DNA from: Gemmatimonadota bacterium
GTDB lineage: Bacteria; Gemmatimonadota; Gemmatimonadetes; Longimicrobiales; Gaopeijiaceae
Assembly: GCA_022826565.1 (NCBI GenBank)
Contig: JAJDUP010000003.1
Span: forward strand, 1-64,000
DNA: 64,000 nucleotides
Direction of reading: 5' to 3'
Made by a program: the position numbers and the translations under genes. Below the pieces are notes generated by a model. The model did no database searches. It was not told where the DNA came from and was given only the letters and a program-made list of their open reading frames with translations. How positions within the stretch are numbered: the first letter of the stretch is position 1; every line of letters begins with the position of its first letter. Positions 17,911 through 28,616 of the stretch are shown piece after piece.

Positions 17911-18942
17911 CTATCCACGGACTGCCGGCAACTCGGCGACGACCATCTCGACCACGCGCTCCACCACCTTGTCCAGCTTGCCGGAGACCACCGCCGCCGC
18001 CGCCTGCGGGTGGCCGCCGCCGCCGAGCGCCCTGGCGATCCCGTGGACCCGCGCGGGGGCCAGCGCACGGAGCGACACCTTGATCCGGCTGTCGCTGGTC
18101 GTTCGGAACAGGATCGCGACCTCGATCCCCTCCACATCGCGCGGCACGTCGACAAAGCCCTCCAGGTCGTCCACCGTGGCGCCGACCCGGTCGTACGCTT
18201 CCTTCGGGACGGTCATCCACGCCACGCGGCCCCCGTGATGCACTGTCAGCGTCGCCAGCGCCTCGTGCAGCAACTCGAAGCGGCGCGGGCGGAAGCGCGA
18301 ATACACCGCCCGGTAGAGCGCCTCGGGCTCGGCGCCGAGTTCGACCAGCCTCGCCGCCGTTCGCAGACAGTCGGGGGTGGTGTTCTGGAATCGGAAGCCT
18401 CCCGTGTCGGTCAGGACGGCGACGTAGAGCGCCCGCACGATCGCCTCGGTCCAAGGCCCGCCCGCGCGCTCGATCAGTTCGAAGACCAGCTCTCCCGCAG
18501 CGGCGGCGCCCGTATCGACAAGCGCGAGGCCATCGATGGAACGGTCTCCGGGGGGATGATGATCGACGACGACGGTCGGCAGCCCCCGGATCATCGAGTT
18601 GATGCGGCCGATCCGGCGCGGGTCGGAGGTATCCACCACCACCGCCAGGCCGGCGCGCCGGCACCAGGCGGCCTCCTCCTCGCTCTTCGCGGGCAGGACC
18701 ATCTCCGGGTCCGGCAAAAGGAAGGAGAAGCTCTCGGAAAAGGGCGTGGGGCTGGCGATCCGCGCGTCGGCTCCGTGTTCCGTCAGGAAGGCGGCCATCG
18801 CGACCGCCGAACCCGCCGCGTCGCCGTCGGCGTTGGCGTGCATGGTCACCACGACCGGGGAGGCCGCCAGCAGCGCCTCGACGATCGCGTCGATCCGCTC
18901 GTCACGGGCGGGGCCGGTCGGTGCCTGCGCCGCGCGCGCCAC
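17911..18942 (-). CDS. nrnA: DHH/DHHA1 phosphoesterase, NrnA-like
   Basis: About 343 aa. The GTG at 18942 is preferred because it lies directly after the coaE stop with GGGGAAG upstream; an ATG at 18987 would add 15 residues. DHH motifs are present: HANADGDAAGS, VVVDTSD, VVVDHHPP and LTDTGGFRF. The DHHA1 glycine motif GGGGHPQAAAA is at the end. The family degrades short oligoribonucleotides and/or pAp with Mn. It is the fourth gene of the Fic - DedA - CoaE run. Confidence 0.88.
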   Translation of the reverse strand: MARAAQAPTGPARDERIDAIVEALLAASPVVVTMHANADGDAAGSAVAMAAFLTEHGADARIASPTPFSESFSFLLPDPEMVLPAKSEEEAAWCRRAGLAVVVDTSDPRRIGRINSMIRGLPTVVVDHHPPGDRSIDGLALVDTGAAAAGELVFELIERAGGPWTEAIVRALYVAVLTDTGGFRFQNTTPDCLRTAARLVELGAEPEALYRAVYSRFRPRRFELLHEALATLTVHHGGRVAWMTVPKEAYDRVGATVDDLEGFVDVPRDVEGIEVAILFRTTSDSRIKVSLRALAPARVHGIARALGGGGHPQAAAAVVSGKLDKVVERVVEMVVAELPAVRG

Positions 18943-18943
18943 G

Positions 18944-19588
18944 TCAGCTTCCCCGCGGCCCGGTCCGGGCGGGGATACCGGCCCCACCGCGCCTGATCCG
19001 CGCGAGGACCTCGGCCGCGCGGGACGCCAGTTCCTCCCTCGTCCCGCCGTTGTCGATCACGAAATCCGCGCCGGCCCGCTTCCCCGCAACCGCCATCTGC
19101 GCCCTCATCATCCCTTCCACCTCCTCACCGCTCAGTCCGCGCGTCTCGATCGCGCGCCGGCGCCTCACCTCCTCCGGCGCATCCACCAGCACCACCACAT
19201 CGACCTCGCGCTCCATCCCCGTCTCGAAGAGGAGCGGTATCTCCCACACGACGACATCGGCGCCCGCCGCGCGCCGCTCCGCCGTCCATGCATCGCGCAG
19301 CCGCCTCACCTCGGGGTGCACGATCGCCTCCAGCCCCCGCCGCGCGTCGCGATCGCGAAAGACGATGCCACGCACGGCAGCGCGGTCGAGCGACCCGTCC
19401 GCCCCCACCACCCCCGGCCCCAGCAGCGCCTTCACCCTGGCCAGCCCCTCCGACCCCGGCGCCACCGCCTCGCGCGCCAGCTCGTCCGCCGACGCCATCG
19501 GCACCCCGGCCCGCCGCCACAGCCCGGCCACCGCCGACTTCCCCGCGGCCAGGTTCCCGGTCAGCCCCACGACGATCACGCCCACCAT
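18944..19588 (-). CDS. coaE: Dephospho-CoA kinase
   Basis: 214 aa. Catalyses the last step of CoA biosynthesis (ATP-dependent 3'-phosphorylation of dephospho-CoA). The P-loop GLTGNLAAGKS is at residues 8-18, followed by the SADELAREAV region, the VVVWEIPLLFETGME motif and the lid RRRRAIETRGLS. The start at 19588 overlaps the last codons of the DedA-like gene by 13 nt. The C-terminal tail is Gly/Arg-rich. Confidence 0.92.
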   Translation of the reverse strand: MVGVIVVGLTGNLAAGKSAVAGLWRRAGVPMASADELAREAVAPGSEGLARVKALLGPGVVGADGSLDRAAVRGIVFRDRDARRGLEAIVHPEVRRLRDAWTAERRAAGADVVVWEIPLLFETGMEREVDVVVLVDAPEEVRRRRAIETRGLSGEEVEGMMRAQMAVAGKRAGADFVIDNGGTREELASRAAEVLARIRRGGAGIPARTGPRGS

Positions 19589-20394
19589 CCCACGAACCAT
19601 GTGACGCCCGACGCCATCAGCGAATTGAAGATCACGTTGCCGAGGAGCACCGCGGTCATCACTCCCGCCAGCGAGCACCGCATGAACGCCATCGGGATCA
19701 CCACGAGTTCGTTCGGGATCGGTGCGAAGGCGGCGTAGAGGAAGAGCAGGCCGTACGGCAGCAGCCGGTGGCGCGCGCGCAGGGCGTCCAGCCATCCCTC
19801 CAGGCGGGCGCGGATGCGGCGCAGACGATGCCCGAGCGCGTCGCGCGTCGCGTTGCCGACCAGGTAGCCGAGGAAGTCGCCCCCGGTCATCCCGGCGGCG
19901 ATGGTAAGCAGGGTGGGCAACGGCGCGAATCCGATGTCGACCAGAAAGGGGTAGAAGAAGGCCACCGGCACCGGTGCGACCAGATTGAAGCCGCTCACCA
20001 CCGAGACGCCGAACAGCCCCCAGTACCCCGCGGCAGCGGCCGCCTCCCGGACGCCCGCGATCTGCACTGCGCTCACGTTCACCCACACGGCGAAGGCCGC
20101 GAGCACCGCCACGGCGAGCACCTTCACCCACAGCGGGCCGCCGCGCCGCCCCCTCATGCGGCGGCGCATCTCCGCCGACCAGACGATGAAGCGCGCGAGT
20201 TCGTCGTCGGGAGGCACGGCGTCGGCGTCCCCGTAGGCGGTCTCGAGGCGCCACCGCATGTAGGCCCGTGACGGGAGCGGCAGGAAGGGCGGCCTGCGGT
20301 ACCAGCCCCGCGGCCGGAAGGCCCAGGCGGCCGACAGCATCGCGGGCCACAGGCCGGGGCGCTTCAGCGCCAGGAGCAGGAAGGGGCGGATCAT
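19576..20394 (-). CDS. DedA/VTT-domain membrane protein
   Basis: 272 aa inner-membrane protein. The N-terminal ~90 residues are cytoplasmic and basic. A VTT (SNARE-associated) domain follows: one span (VKVLAVAVLAAFAVWVNV), the re-entrant-like segment with GDFLGYLVGN, and APIPNELVVIPMAFMRCS near the end. DedA relatives move lipids or act in membrane energetics; the substrate is unknown. Its ATG overlaps the stop of the Fic gene (ATGA), so expression of the two is linked. Confidence 0.85.
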   Translation of the reverse strand: MIRPFLLLALKRPGLWPAMLSAAWAFRPRGWYRRPPFLPLPSRAYMRWRLETAYGDADAVPPDDELARFIVWSAEMRRRMRGRRGGPLWVKVLAVAVLAAFAVWVNVSAVQIAGVREAAAAAGYWGLFGVSVVSGFNLVAPVPVAFFYPFLVDIGFAPLPTLLTIAAGMTGGDFLGYLVGNATRDALGHRLRRIRARLEGWLDALRARHRLLPYGLLFLYAAFAPIPNELVVIPMAFMRCSLAGVMTAVLLGNVIFNSLMASGVTWFVGWWA

Positions 20395-21950
20395 TCGACC
20401 TGGCTGAGCCTGTCGGCCGGAAAGCAGCGGCGGTAGAGCGCTTCGGCCCGCGCCACTTCCGCCGGGTTGAGGAGGCTGAACTCCCGGCGGCGGGCCCGCT
20501 GCGAGAGGGTGCCGCCATTCTGTCGCAGAAAACGAGCCAGCAGGTCTATGGTCCTGTCCGGCATGTCCGCGATCGCCTCCTGTACCGCCGCCGAAAACTC
20601 GTCATACCTCTCAAGGTAATCCACTTCCCGCGGCAGATCGCGGCTCACCGTCTCCTCCACGCAGCGATACAGGAACTCCGCGTGCCGGGTTGCATCGAAA
20701 AAGCGGTAGCAGTCCGTGACCTCGTTGAGGACTTCGACGTTTCCCCGCACCGTCGGCCGCCACTGTATGAACGGCAGAAGCCGCACGGAATGGCCGTTCA
20801 GGACCTCATGGTAGTCGGTGATCCGGCGCAGCATGGGGATACTCACCGGAAACACCAGTCCCGGCGGACTGAACCCGGCCCGGGCCAGAACGTGATGAAC
20901 CAGCCAGCGGTGGATGCGCCCATTGCCGTCCTCGAAGGGATGGATGTAGACGAAGCCAAACGACAGACACGCCGCGGCTACGACCGGATCCAGGGGGGAT
21001 GACTCGATGCGCTCCGAGTACTCCACGAGGCCGCGCAGGAGATCGGGCAGATCATCCGGGCGGGCACTGATGTGTTCCGGGATCGGCTCCAGTGTCGACC
21101 GGTCCCGTGTGCCGATCCAACCGCCCTCGGTTCTGAGGCCGAGACTCACGAACCTGGCGTCGCCGATCAGCGTTTCCTGCAGACGCACCAGGCTCGGTAC
21201 GGAAAGGCCGGACCTGCCGGCGCGAGCGATCGCCTGGCCCCAGCGCACCGCCCGGTTGGGAGAAGGCCGTTCACCCTCGATTCCGAACGACGCCCTGCTG
21301 TCCTTGAGTAGGAGGAAGGCGGCGGCTCGCCTCACAATGTCCGGATGCGTGCGGCCGATCACCGCACGTGTCTTCGCCGCCAGATCCATCGCAACGCAAC
21401 GCTCCAGCTCCCGGGTTCGGTGCACCAGTGGGCAGAATCGCCGAGTGCCGGGGAGGTTGTTGCGAACCCGGTGGCGACGTGACAGCGGTCCGTGCCCCGC
21501 CGCGAACTGCTGCTCCGGGTCGACCACGAGCACGGCCGTGACCTTCCCCGCGTCAGGAAGTTCCAGCTGCGCACCCGTCAGCCATTCGTAGAGAAACCAG
21601 ATCCGGCGGGCGTATCGGCCCGTCGGCTTGTCCAGCACGATGCTTGCGATCTCGCGGCCATCGGTTTCGGCGAAGAGTGCGGCAAGGACCGCGAGGCTCA
21701 CACCTTCCCATTTGAGCGCGAACTCGAGATGTCCCCCCAGGGTGTCCTCCGGAGCGTGACCGGGTGGGAGCATCTGCCAGTCGGATGTCGACGAGGGGTG
21801 GTATCTTTCAGCGATGGCTGCAACACGGGACGGCACAGGAACCTGGAGATCATACCTGTCGATCAGCGCCGAGTACCCTGCGAGCTTGCCGGGTTCGGGA
21901 AGGGGCGGGTGAACCCGCTGCCAGAACCGTTCACGGGATGTAGCTGTCAT
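20391..21950 (-). CDS. Fic-domain AMPylator, N-terminally autoinhibited class
   Basis: 519 aa. The Fic core motif HPFEDGNGR (about residues 337-345) is intact, including the catalytic His and the Mg/phosphate-binding residues, so transfer of AMP (or another nucleotide) to a target hydroxyl is expected. The segment SFGIEGE near residue 220 matches the (S/T)xxxE(G/N) inhibitory helix, whose Glu blocks ATP in autoinhibited Fic proteins. N- and C-terminal extensions are longer than in a minimal Fic. No FicT/antitoxin gene is adjacent; the downstream coupled gene is DedA-like. Confidence 0.9.
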   Translation of the reverse strand: MTATSRERFWQRVHPPLPEPGKLAGYSALIDRYDLQVPVPSRVAAIAERYHPSSTSDWQMLPPGHAPEDTLGGHLEFALKWEGVSLAVLAALFAETDGREIASIVLDKPTGRYARRIWFLYEWLTGAQLELPDAGKVTAVLVVDPEQQFAAGHGPLSRRHRVRNNLPGTRRFCPLVHRTRELERCVAMDLAAKTRAVIGRTHPDIVRRAAAFLLLKDSRASFGIEGERPSPNRAVRWGQAIARAGRSGLSVPSLVRLQETLIGDARFVSLGLRTEGGWIGTRDRSTLEPIPEHISARPDDLPDLLRGLVEYSERIESSPLDPVVAAACLSFGFVYIHPFEDGNGRIHRWLVHHVLARAGFSPPGLVFPVSIPMLRRITDYHEVLNGHSVRLLPFIQWRPTVRGNVEVLNEVTDCYRFFDATRHAEFLYRCVEETVSRDLPREVDYLERYDEFSAAVQEAIADMPDRTIDLLARFLRQNGGTLSQRARRREFSLLNPAEVARAEALYRRCFPADRLSQVE

Positions 21951-22047
21951 TTCACAGTGGTCCTGGATTGAGAATCTCGCTCACAACCATCATAAAACGA
22001 TCACAACTTCTGTGATACAGCAACAAATCTTCACTGCATAACCCCCC

Positions 22048-24108
22048 ATGCCCAACCGCCTCGCCGCCGAAACGAGTCCCTACCTTCTCCAGCACGCCCA
22101 CAACCCCGTGGACTGGTACCCGTGGGGCGACGAAGCGCTGGCGGCGGCGCGCGAGCACGACCGGCCCATCCTCCTCTCGATCGGGTACTCGGCGTGCCAC
22201 TGGTGCCATGTGATGGAGCGGGAGTCGTTCGAGGACTCGGCCACGGCCGCGGTGATGAACCGCTCGTTCGTGAACATCAAGGTCGACCGCGAGGAGCGGC
22301 CGGACATCGACTCGATCTACATGAGCGCGGTGCAGGCGATCACGGGACAGGGCGGCTGGCCGCTGACCGCGTTTCTTACGCCGGAGGGTGTCCCCTACTA
22401 CGGCGGCACATACTTCCCGCCGCAGCCCCGGCACGGCATGCCCTCCTTCCAGCAGGTGCTCGCGGCCGCCGCCAATGCGTACGCGAACCGGCGAGGCGAG
22501 GTGGCCCGCGCGGGCGCCCAGCTGACGGAGGTCCTGACCCGCGGCGCGACGCAGCGCCACACCGGCAGCGGCCAGGCCGGCCCGCCCGACGAGCGGCTCT
22601 TCGACCACGCGGTCGCGGCCGCAGGACGCACCTTCGACCCCCGGCACGGCGGATTCGGGGGCGCACCCAAGTTTCCCCAGCCCGTCTTCCTGGACTTCCT
22701 GCTGCGCAGTGGGGCTCCGGGTTCGCACGGCGTCTCCATGGCGGCGCATACGCTGACCCGCATGGCGGCCGGCGGCATCCGCGACCACGTGGCCGGGGGA
22801 TTCCACCGCTACTCGGTCGACGCGCGCTGGCTGGTGCCGCACTTCGAGAAGATGCTCTACGACAACGCGCTCCTGGCGCGGGCGCTCACCCGGGCGCGCC
22901 TGCTGGGCGCCGATCACCTCGGCCCGGTCGCGGAGGAGACGCTCGACTATGTGCTCGAGGACCTGACCTCGCCCGACGGCGCCTTCTATTCCGCCCGCGA
23001 CGCCGACTCGGAGGGCGAAGAAGGCGCCTTCTACCTGTGGACGCCGGCGGAGGTCGACGATGCCCTCGACCCCGACACCGCGCGGCTCCTGTCCCGCGTC
23101 TACGACGTCAGCGAGGCGGGCAACTTCGAGGGGCGCAACATCCTTCACCTGCCGCACGACGTTGACGCGGTGGCGCGCCAGGAGGGCATGTCGCGGGACG
23201 AACTCGACGCAGTGCTACGAGCCGGGCTGGCGGGCCTCAAGGACCGGCGCGCCGCCCGCCCGGAGCCGCTCCGTGACGAGAAGGTCATCACCTCGTGGAA
23301 CGGGCTCACCATCCGCGCCCTCGCCGAAGCCGGCCCGGCGCTCGGACGCCCCGACTACACCACCGCCGCCGAGCGCGCCGCGGACTTCCTTCTCGGGACG
23401 GTCCGCGACGGCGACGCCCTGAACCGCATCGCCGCCGCCGGCCGCGTCCACATCGACGCCTTCCTCGAGGACTTCGGCGCGCTCGGCAACGCCTGCCTGT
23501 CGCTCTACGAGGCCACCCTCGACGCGCGCTGGCTCTCCGAGGCGGCCTGGGCCGCCGGCGTGATGGTCGACCGCTTCTGGTCCCCCGCCGACAGCCTGTT
23601 CCACGATGCCGCCGAGGACGCCGAGCCGCTCCTGGTCCGCCCGCGCGACATCATGGACAATGCCACCCCATCGGGGAACTCCCTCGCAGTGGAGCTGCTG
23701 GCCCGCTCGGCCGCCCTGACCGGGTCGTCCGAACACGCCGAGATCGTGGACGCGGTGCTCGCCCGCGAGCGCGGCGCGATGGAGCGCTATCCCAGCGCGG
23801 TGGGCCGACTGCTCAACGCCGCGCTGCTCCACGTCACGCCCCGCCTGGAGTGCACGCTGGTGGGCACCCGCGCCGAGATCGGGGGTATGATCGACACGGC
23901 TCACCGGAACCCGCACCCGAACCGCGTTATCGCGGGGGGCAATCCGCGGGACCCGAACGTGGCGGCACTGCCGGCCATGGAAGGGCGCCTGGACCGCGCG
24001 GGCGAAGCGTTCGTCTGCGTCGGGTCGGCATGCCAGGAGCCGGTGACAACCTCCGGGGCTCTGGACAGGGCACTCAAACGAGCCCAATCTGATAGCTTCC
24101 GAGCATGA
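22048..24108 (+). CDS. DUF255 thioredoxin-like / YyaL-family protein
   Basis: 686 aa. The N-terminal thioredoxin-fold domain begins with the family hallmark [21 protein letters not shown] and carries [11 protein letters not shown] (Cys50/Cys53). A long alpha/alpha-barrel part follows ([52 protein letters not shown]). Length and order match the SPATA20/YyaL family. The biochemical role of the family is unsettled. The gene starts about 100 nt from the divergent Fic gene. Confidence 0.9.
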   Translation: MPNRLAAETSPYLLQHAHNPVDWYPWGDEALAAAREHDRPILLSIGYSACHWCHVMERESFEDSATAAVMNRSFVNIKVDREERPDIDSIYMSAVQAITGQGGWPLTAFLTPEGVPYYGGTYFPPQPRHGMPSFQQVLAAAANAYANRRGEVARAGAQLTEVLTRGATQRHTGSGQAGPPDERLFDHAVAAAGRTFDPRHGGFGGAPKFPQPVFLDFLLRSGAPGSHGVSMAAHTLTRMAAGGIRDHVAGGFHRYSVDARWLVPHFEKMLYDNALLARALTRARLLGADHLGPVAEETLDYVLEDLTSPDGAFYSARDADSEGEEGAFYLWTPAEVDDALDPDTARLLSRVYDVSEAGNFEGRNILHLPHDVDAVARQEGMSRDELDAVLRAGLAGLKDRRAARPEPLRDEKVITSWNGLTIRALAEAGPALGRPDYTTAAERAADFLLGTVRDGDALNRIAAAGRVHIDAFLEDFGALGNACLSLYEATLDARWLSEAAWAAGVMVDRFWSPADSLFHDAAEDAEPLLVRPRDIMDNATPSGNSLAVELLARSAALTGSSEHAEIVDAVLARERGAMERYPSAVGRLLNAALLHVTPRLECTLVGTRAEIGGMIDTAHRNPHPNRVIAGGNPRDPNVAALPAMEGRLDRAGEAFVCVGSACQEPVTTSGALDRALKRAQSDSFRA

Positions 24109-24138
24109 CATTGCTCCGTTATCCCCGTTCGGGACGCC

Positions 24139-26271
24139 ATGGCGACACTGGAACACGAGATCGGGTCGGACCTCGAAAGCGACCTTCCTGACCGGACCAC
24201 GCTGCTGCGTTGGTACCGGACGATGGTCACTGCGCGGCATATCGATGACCGCGAAGCCAAGCTGTACAAGCAGGGCAAGGTCTTCTTCCTGATCGCCGGG
24301 GCGGGGCACGAGGCCGTCCAGGTCGCGCTGGCCGATCTCCTCCGTCCGGGGTCGGACTGGTTCTATCTCTACTACCGGGACCGCGCGCTGGCCCTGGCGC
24401 TCGGCGTCCCCCCGATGGAGCAGTTGCTTCAGGGCATGGGCGCCGAAGCCGATCCCGCGAGCGGCGGGCGGCAGATGCCTGCCCACTTCGGCGACATCCG
24501 GTACAACATCGTCGCCGCCTCGTCGCCCACCGGCACCCAGTTCCTGAACGCGGTCGGAACCGCCGAAGCCGGGCTGCGCGCCGCCAATGCGCCGGAACTG
24601 CGCAAGCACGTCGGGAGCTTCGCGGACGACGAGATCATCGTCTGCACCACCGGCGACGGAGCCACCTCCGAGGGCGAGTTCTGGGAAGCCCTCAACACGA
24701 CCTGCAACCTGAAGCTCCCGATTCTGTTCGTCGTGGAGGACAACGAGTACGCGATCTCGGTGCCCGTCGAGGTGCAGACGGCCGGCGGCAACGTCTCGCG
24801 CCTGCTTACGGGCTTTCCCGATCTGAAGATCGTGGAGTGCGACGGCACAGACCTCATGGAGAGCCACCGAGCCGCGCGGGAGGTGGTGGACTGGTGCCGT
24901 CAACGCAAGGGACCGGCGCTGCTGCACGCGCACACCACCCGGCCCTACTCCCACTCGGGCTCGGACGACGAGACGGCGTACCGGACCCCGGCGGAGCGCG
25001 CGGCCCAGGACCGCCGCGATCCGATCCGCCGGGCGCGACGCCTGCTGATCCGGACCGGCACCGCGACCGCGGCCGAACTCGACCGGATGGACGCCGACTG
25101 TTCCGCCGCCGTCGCGGCAGCCGCCGACCAGGCGCTGGAGCACCCCCAGCCGCCGCCGGAGACCGCCACCAGGTGGCTCTACTCCGAGACCGTCGATCCG
25201 ACGAGCGCCGACTTCGACACCGAGGACCGCCCCACCTTCCAGGACGACCGTCAGCTCACCATGGTCGACCTCCTGAACCGTTGTCTGCGCAGCGAGATGG
25301 AGCGGGACCCGCGCATCGTGGTCTTCGGGCAGGACGTCGCCGACGCCTCACGCGAGGAGGCGCTGCAGGAGGTGAAGGGGAAGGGCGGCGTCTTCAAGGT
25401 GACCCACGGGCTGCAGGCGCGCTTCGGGAGCAACCGGGTGTACAACGCTCCGCTCGCCGAGGCCAACATCATCGGCCGCGCGCTGGGAATGGCCGCCCGC
25501 GGGCTCCGGCCGGTTGTCGAGATCCAGTTCGTCGACTACATCTGGCCGGCGTTCATGCAGATCCGCAACGAACTCGCCACCCTGCACTACCGCTCGGCCG
25601 GGCACTGGTCCGCTCCCGTCGTCGTGCGGACGACCTACGGCGGCTACATCAAGGGCGGGATGTATCACTCCCAGACGGGCGCGACGCTCTTCGCGAATAC
25701 ACCGGGGCTCCGCGTCGTCCTTCCCTCCAACGCCCTCGACGCCAGCGGCCTGTTGCGCACGGCGATCCGCTGCGAGGACCCGGTCATGTTCCTCGAACAC
25801 AAGCACCTGTACCGCCAGGTCCACAACAAGGGCGCCGACCCCGGGCCCGACTACATGGTGCCGTTCGGCAAGGCGAAGGTGGTGCGCCCCGGGCGCGACC
25901 TGACCGTGGTGACCTGCGGCGCGCTGGTGAAGCGCACGATGGACGCGGCGCGCACGGCCGAGCAGCGGCACGGGATCAGCACCGAGGTGATCGACCTGCG
26001 CTGCCTGTCGCCCCTCGACATGGACACGATCGTCGAGTCGGTGCGGCGGACCAACAAGGTGCTGGTCGCCTACGAGGAGGGGCTGTCGTGGGGCATCGGC
26101 ACCGAGGTGGTCGCCCGGATCGCCGACGAGCTGTTCCCATGGCTCGATGGGCCGGTGCGCAGGGTCGCGGCGCTCGATACCTGGGTGGCGTTTTCGCCCC
26201 AACTCGAGAAGGCGATCCTGCCCCAGGCGGACGACGTGCTGGCGGGGATTGTGGGTCTGGCAGGGTTCTAG
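24139..26271 (+). CDS. Fused alpha/beta E1 of a 2-oxoacid dehydrogenase
   Basis: 710 aa single-chain thiamine-diphosphate enzyme. The alpha half (to about 350) carries the TPP motif [15 protein letters not shown]...N (GDG at 172-174, Asn202). The beta half (from about 370) contains [24 protein letters not shown], the central [15 protein letters not shown] segment and a C-terminal transketolase domain. It is closest in feel to branched-chain (2-oxoisovalerate) E1. Alpha and beta subunits are usually separate genes, so the fusion is notable, though known in some phyla. No E2 or E3 is nearby. Confidence 0.88.
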   Translation: MATLEHEIGSDLESDLPDRTTLLRWYRTMVTARHIDDREAKLYKQGKVFFLIAGAGHEAVQVALADLLRPGSDWFYLYYRDRALALALGVPPMEQLLQGMGAEADPASGGRQMPAHFGDIRYNIVAASSPTGTQFLNAVGTAEAGLRAANAPELRKHVGSFADDEIIVCTTGDGATSEGEFWEALNTTCNLKLPILFVVEDNEYAISVPVEVQTAGGNVSRLLTGFPDLKIVECDGTDLMESHRAAREVVDWCRQRKGPALLHAHTTRPYSHSGSDDETAYRTPAERAAQDRRDPIRRARRLLIRTGTATAAELDRMDADCSAAVAAAADQALEHPQPPPETATRWLYSETVDPTSADFDTEDRPTFQDDRQLTMVDLLNRCLRSEMERDPRIVVFGQDVADASREEALQEVKGKGGVFKVTHGLQARFGSNRVYNAPLAEANIIGRALGMAARGLRPVVEIQFVDYIWPAFMQIRNELATLHYRSAGHWSAPVVVRTTYGGYIKGGMYHSQTGATLFANTPGLRVVLPSNALDASGLLRTAIRCEDPVMFLEHKHLYRQVHNKGADPGPDYMVPFGKAKVVRPGRDLTVVTCGALVKRTMDAARTAEQRHGISTEVIDLRCLSPLDMDTIVESVRRTNKVLVAYEEGLSWGIGTEVVARIADELFPWLDGPVRRVAALDTWVAFSPQLEKAILPQADDVLAGIVGLAGF

Positions 26272-26275
26272 ATCT

Positions 26276-26308
26276 GGCCCGGCCGTGGCGATCTGCGGGT
26301 CGCGGGCC
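26276..26308. terminator. Possible bidirectional terminator hairpin
   Basis: GGCCCG (26276-26281) and CGGGCC (26303-26308) are inverted repeats between the convergent E1 and membrane-protein genes. There is no U-tract, so support is weak. Confidence 0.25.
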
Positions 26309-26316
26309 CCTTGCCG

Positions 26317-27504
26317 TCAGAACCGAACGTTCAGCAACGGCACCTTCCACCGCAGCGCGTCCCGGCCATCCGGTCGCAGCGCGGGTTCGCGCACCGGCAA
26401 TGGCAGCGGGGCCGAGAGAGACCACGCACCCCGTGACCGGCTGAGAAGGGCGCCGGAGGGTGCAAAATGCCCCGCCGCCTGCAGGTCGGTGCCGGCATCT
26501 TCCTCGGCGTCGTGCCCGGAAGTGAGCGCGGCACCCAGGACGAGGCCGAGGATGCTTGTCGTCAGCGGAATCGCGACCGCAGTTTCGTCGTCGTCCGGCT
26601 CGGCAATGAGAATGATCCCGGCCCCGGCCACGCCGCCGATGAGCCCCCCGACGCTGATCAACCGGGAGCGCGAGCGGCTGAGCGGCCAGCGGCTTCCCGC
26701 GAGGGCGCCCCCGATCAGCCCGGCGTTGCCGGTGAGCATCGCGGTGGCCCACGTCGCATCCTCGTCGAGGTCGAAGAGGATCGAGCCCGCCACCCCGAAC
26801 CAGAGCCCCCACAGACTGCCCAGGTTGGCGGAGGTGGCCGTGCCCGGCGAGATCTCCCGGCGGGCGGCCAGCATGCCGCCGCCGATGCCGAGCGCGCTGC
26901 CGGCGATCATCGAGGTGAACGTGGCCTCCACGCTCGCCTCCTCGTCGATCTCGATGTCGCCTTCGATGATGCGTTCGCCTCCACCGAAGTCCAGGGCGTT
27001 GGCCCATCCCAACCCCTGGATCATGCCCCAGGTCCCGCCCCACGTGATCGCCCGCGCCTGCCCGAGCGACACGGGCCTCGACTGCGCGAAGGCGCGGCCG
27101 CCGAAGAACCCGGCCGGCGCCCCTAGCAGGAGACCGACACCATAGGGTTCCGATTCGTCCGCCCCCGCCGCACTCGGCACCGCGATCCCGAGCCACGTTC
27201 CGTAGACCGTCGACCAGACCTTGAGTTCCGTCTCGCCACCGGCCCGGGACTGCTCCGTGGTGACCTTGCCCAGGCGGGCGCGGGCGGTTGCGCCGGCGTC
27301 CGTATCGGGGAAGCGGTCGGCGATGTGCCGGTAGAGGGCTTCGGCGACGGCGCGCTCGCCCCGCCGGTCGAAGTCATCGGCAGCCGCGAGCAGCACGGCG
27401 GCCGAGTCGGCGGGCGTTACCTGAGCCGCAACCGGCCGGGGCGTGAGAGCACCGGCGGCGAGGACAGCCGCGAACAGAGCACGGAAGAGGATCGATGCGC
27501 GCAT
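26317..27504 (-). CDS. Secreted TPR-like plus glycine-zipper membrane protein
   Basis: About 395 aa. The ATG at 27504 starts a signal peptide (RALFAAVLAAGALTPRPVAAQ). A short TPR-like helical region follows (VLLAAADDFDRRGERAVAEALYRHIADRFPDT), then a long Gly/Ala-rich part with many small hydrophobic segments (YGVGLLLGAPAGFFGGRAFAQSRPVSLGQA). The C-terminal block (SAPLPLPVREPALR ... KVPLLNVRF) is shared with the paralogue at 27582. Function unknown; tandem duplication is evident. Confidence 0.75.
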   Translation of the reverse strand: MRASILFRALFAAVLAAGALTPRPVAAQVTPADSAAVLLAAADDFDRRGERAVAEALYRHIADRFPDTDAGATARARLGKVTTEQSRAGGETELKVWSTVYGTWLGIAVPSAAGADESEPYGVGLLLGAPAGFFGGRAFAQSRPVSLGQARAITWGGTWGMIQGLGWANALDFGGGERIIEGDIEIDEEASVEATFTSMIAGSALGIGGGMLAARREISPGTATSANLGSLWGLWFGVAGSILFDLDEDATWATAMLTGNAGLIGGALAGSRWPLSRSRSRLISVGGLIGGVAGAGIILIAEPDDDETAVAIPLTTSILGLVLGAALTSGHDAEEDAGTDLQAAGHFAPSGALLSRSRGAWSLSAPLPLPVREPALRPDGRDALRWKVPLLNVRF

Positions 27505-27581
27505 TCCGAAACCTACACCAATGCGACGATTTCGGTCCCTGGCGCGCCCCGGCCGGCGCGGCGCGCGGCTGTAAGATCCAA

Positions 27582-28616
27582 TCAGAACCGCACCTTTACA
27601 AGCGGAATCTTCCACAACAGCGCATCCGGGCCGTCCGACCGCAACGTGGGCTCCCGCGCCAGCGAGGGCAGCGGGGCCGAAAGGGACCACGAGCCTTCCG
27701 ACCGATTCAACAGGGCACCCGGTCCCGGCAGAGACTCCTTCGCGCCGGCGCCGGCTGCGCCATCCGACTCGGCCCCGGGGGCTGTCTCATCCGCCCCGCC
27801 GTACCTGCGAGCGAGCACGGCGCCCACCGCCAGACCGAGCACGCTGCCCGGTAAAGCATAGGCGACGGTCGCGGGCTCCCCGTCTCCACGCGTGACGCGC
27901 TCGAATCCCCCACCCGCCAAAGCGCCGACGTATCCGGACAGGTTGATCCAGCGGGACTGGGACTCGGTGAGTTCCAGGCGATTGCCGGCGATGGCACCGC
28001 CCACGAGCCCCGCATTCCCCATCAGCACCAGAGTGGCGGCCCTGGACCAGTCCCGGTCCTCGCCAAGAAGCTTCCAGGATGCCACTCCGAACCAGTTGCC
28101 CCATACGCTGCCCATCATGGCGGCATTGGCGGTGCGGTAGCTGATATCGCGGCGCGCGGCCAGAAGCCCCCCGGCCAGGCCGACCGCACTGCCCGCGATG
28201 ACCGACGCCGCTGCAATCTCGGTGCTTGCCGGCTTGCGCGCGCCAGCTTCCGCCGGGTCCAGCGCGGTGGCCAACAGGTAACCCTGAAAACCGCCCCAAT
28301 GGCCGCCCCACGAGATCGCCTGGGCCTGTCCCCGGGAAATGGGCCGGGAACGTGCGACGGCCCTTGCCCCGAAGAACCCGATCGGCGCCCCGACCAGAAT
28401 CCCGGCTCCATAGAGTTGCCTTGAGGCTTCCGCACCCATGGCCAGGGGCACCGCGATACCGAGCCCCGCACCGAACACGGTCGACATGACCGTGAAATCG
28501 CGTTCGCCTCCGCCTGCCGTGGGTGGGATGGACTGCCCCGAGGCGGTGGCGGGTGAGAGGACAGTAGCGGCAAGGACCGCCAAGAGGCCGGTGCGGATCA
28601 TTCGGAGCGTTTTCAT
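27582..28616 (-). CDS. Tandem paralogue, glycine-zipper membrane protein
   Basis: About 344 aa from the ATG at 28616, which begins a signal peptide (MKTLRMIRTGLLAVLAAT ... ASGQ). A TTG 36 nt upstream is possible but less likely. It shares with its neighbour the YGAGILVGAPIGFFGARAVARSRPISRGQAQAISWGG-type core and the closing SAPLPSLAREPTLR ... KIPLVKVRF, but lacks the TPR-like part. A double-dyad AT-rich element lies 64-102 bp upstream of its start and may regulate it. Function unknown. Confidence 0.75.
   Translation of the reverse strand: MKTLRMIRTGLLAVLAATVLSPATASGQSIPPTAGGGERDFTVMSTVFGAGLGIAVPLAMGAEASRQLYGAGILVGAPIGFFGARAVARSRPISRGQAQAISWGGHWGGFQGYLLATALDPAEAGARKPASTEIAAASVIAGSAVGLAGGLLAARRDISYRTANAAMMGSVWGNWFGVASWKLLGEDRDWSRAATLVLMGNAGLVGGAIAGNRLELTESQSRWINLSGYVGALAGGGFERVTRGDGEPATVAYALPGSVLGLAVGAVLARRYGGADETAPGAESDGAAGAGAKESLPGPGALLNRSEGSWSLSAPLPSLAREPTLRSDGPDALLWKIPLVKVRF

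Noticed and set aside
23215..25143. 642-codon minus-strand frame opposite the DUF255 and E1 genes
   Set aside because: Spans two clearly coding genes in antisense and has shadow composition.
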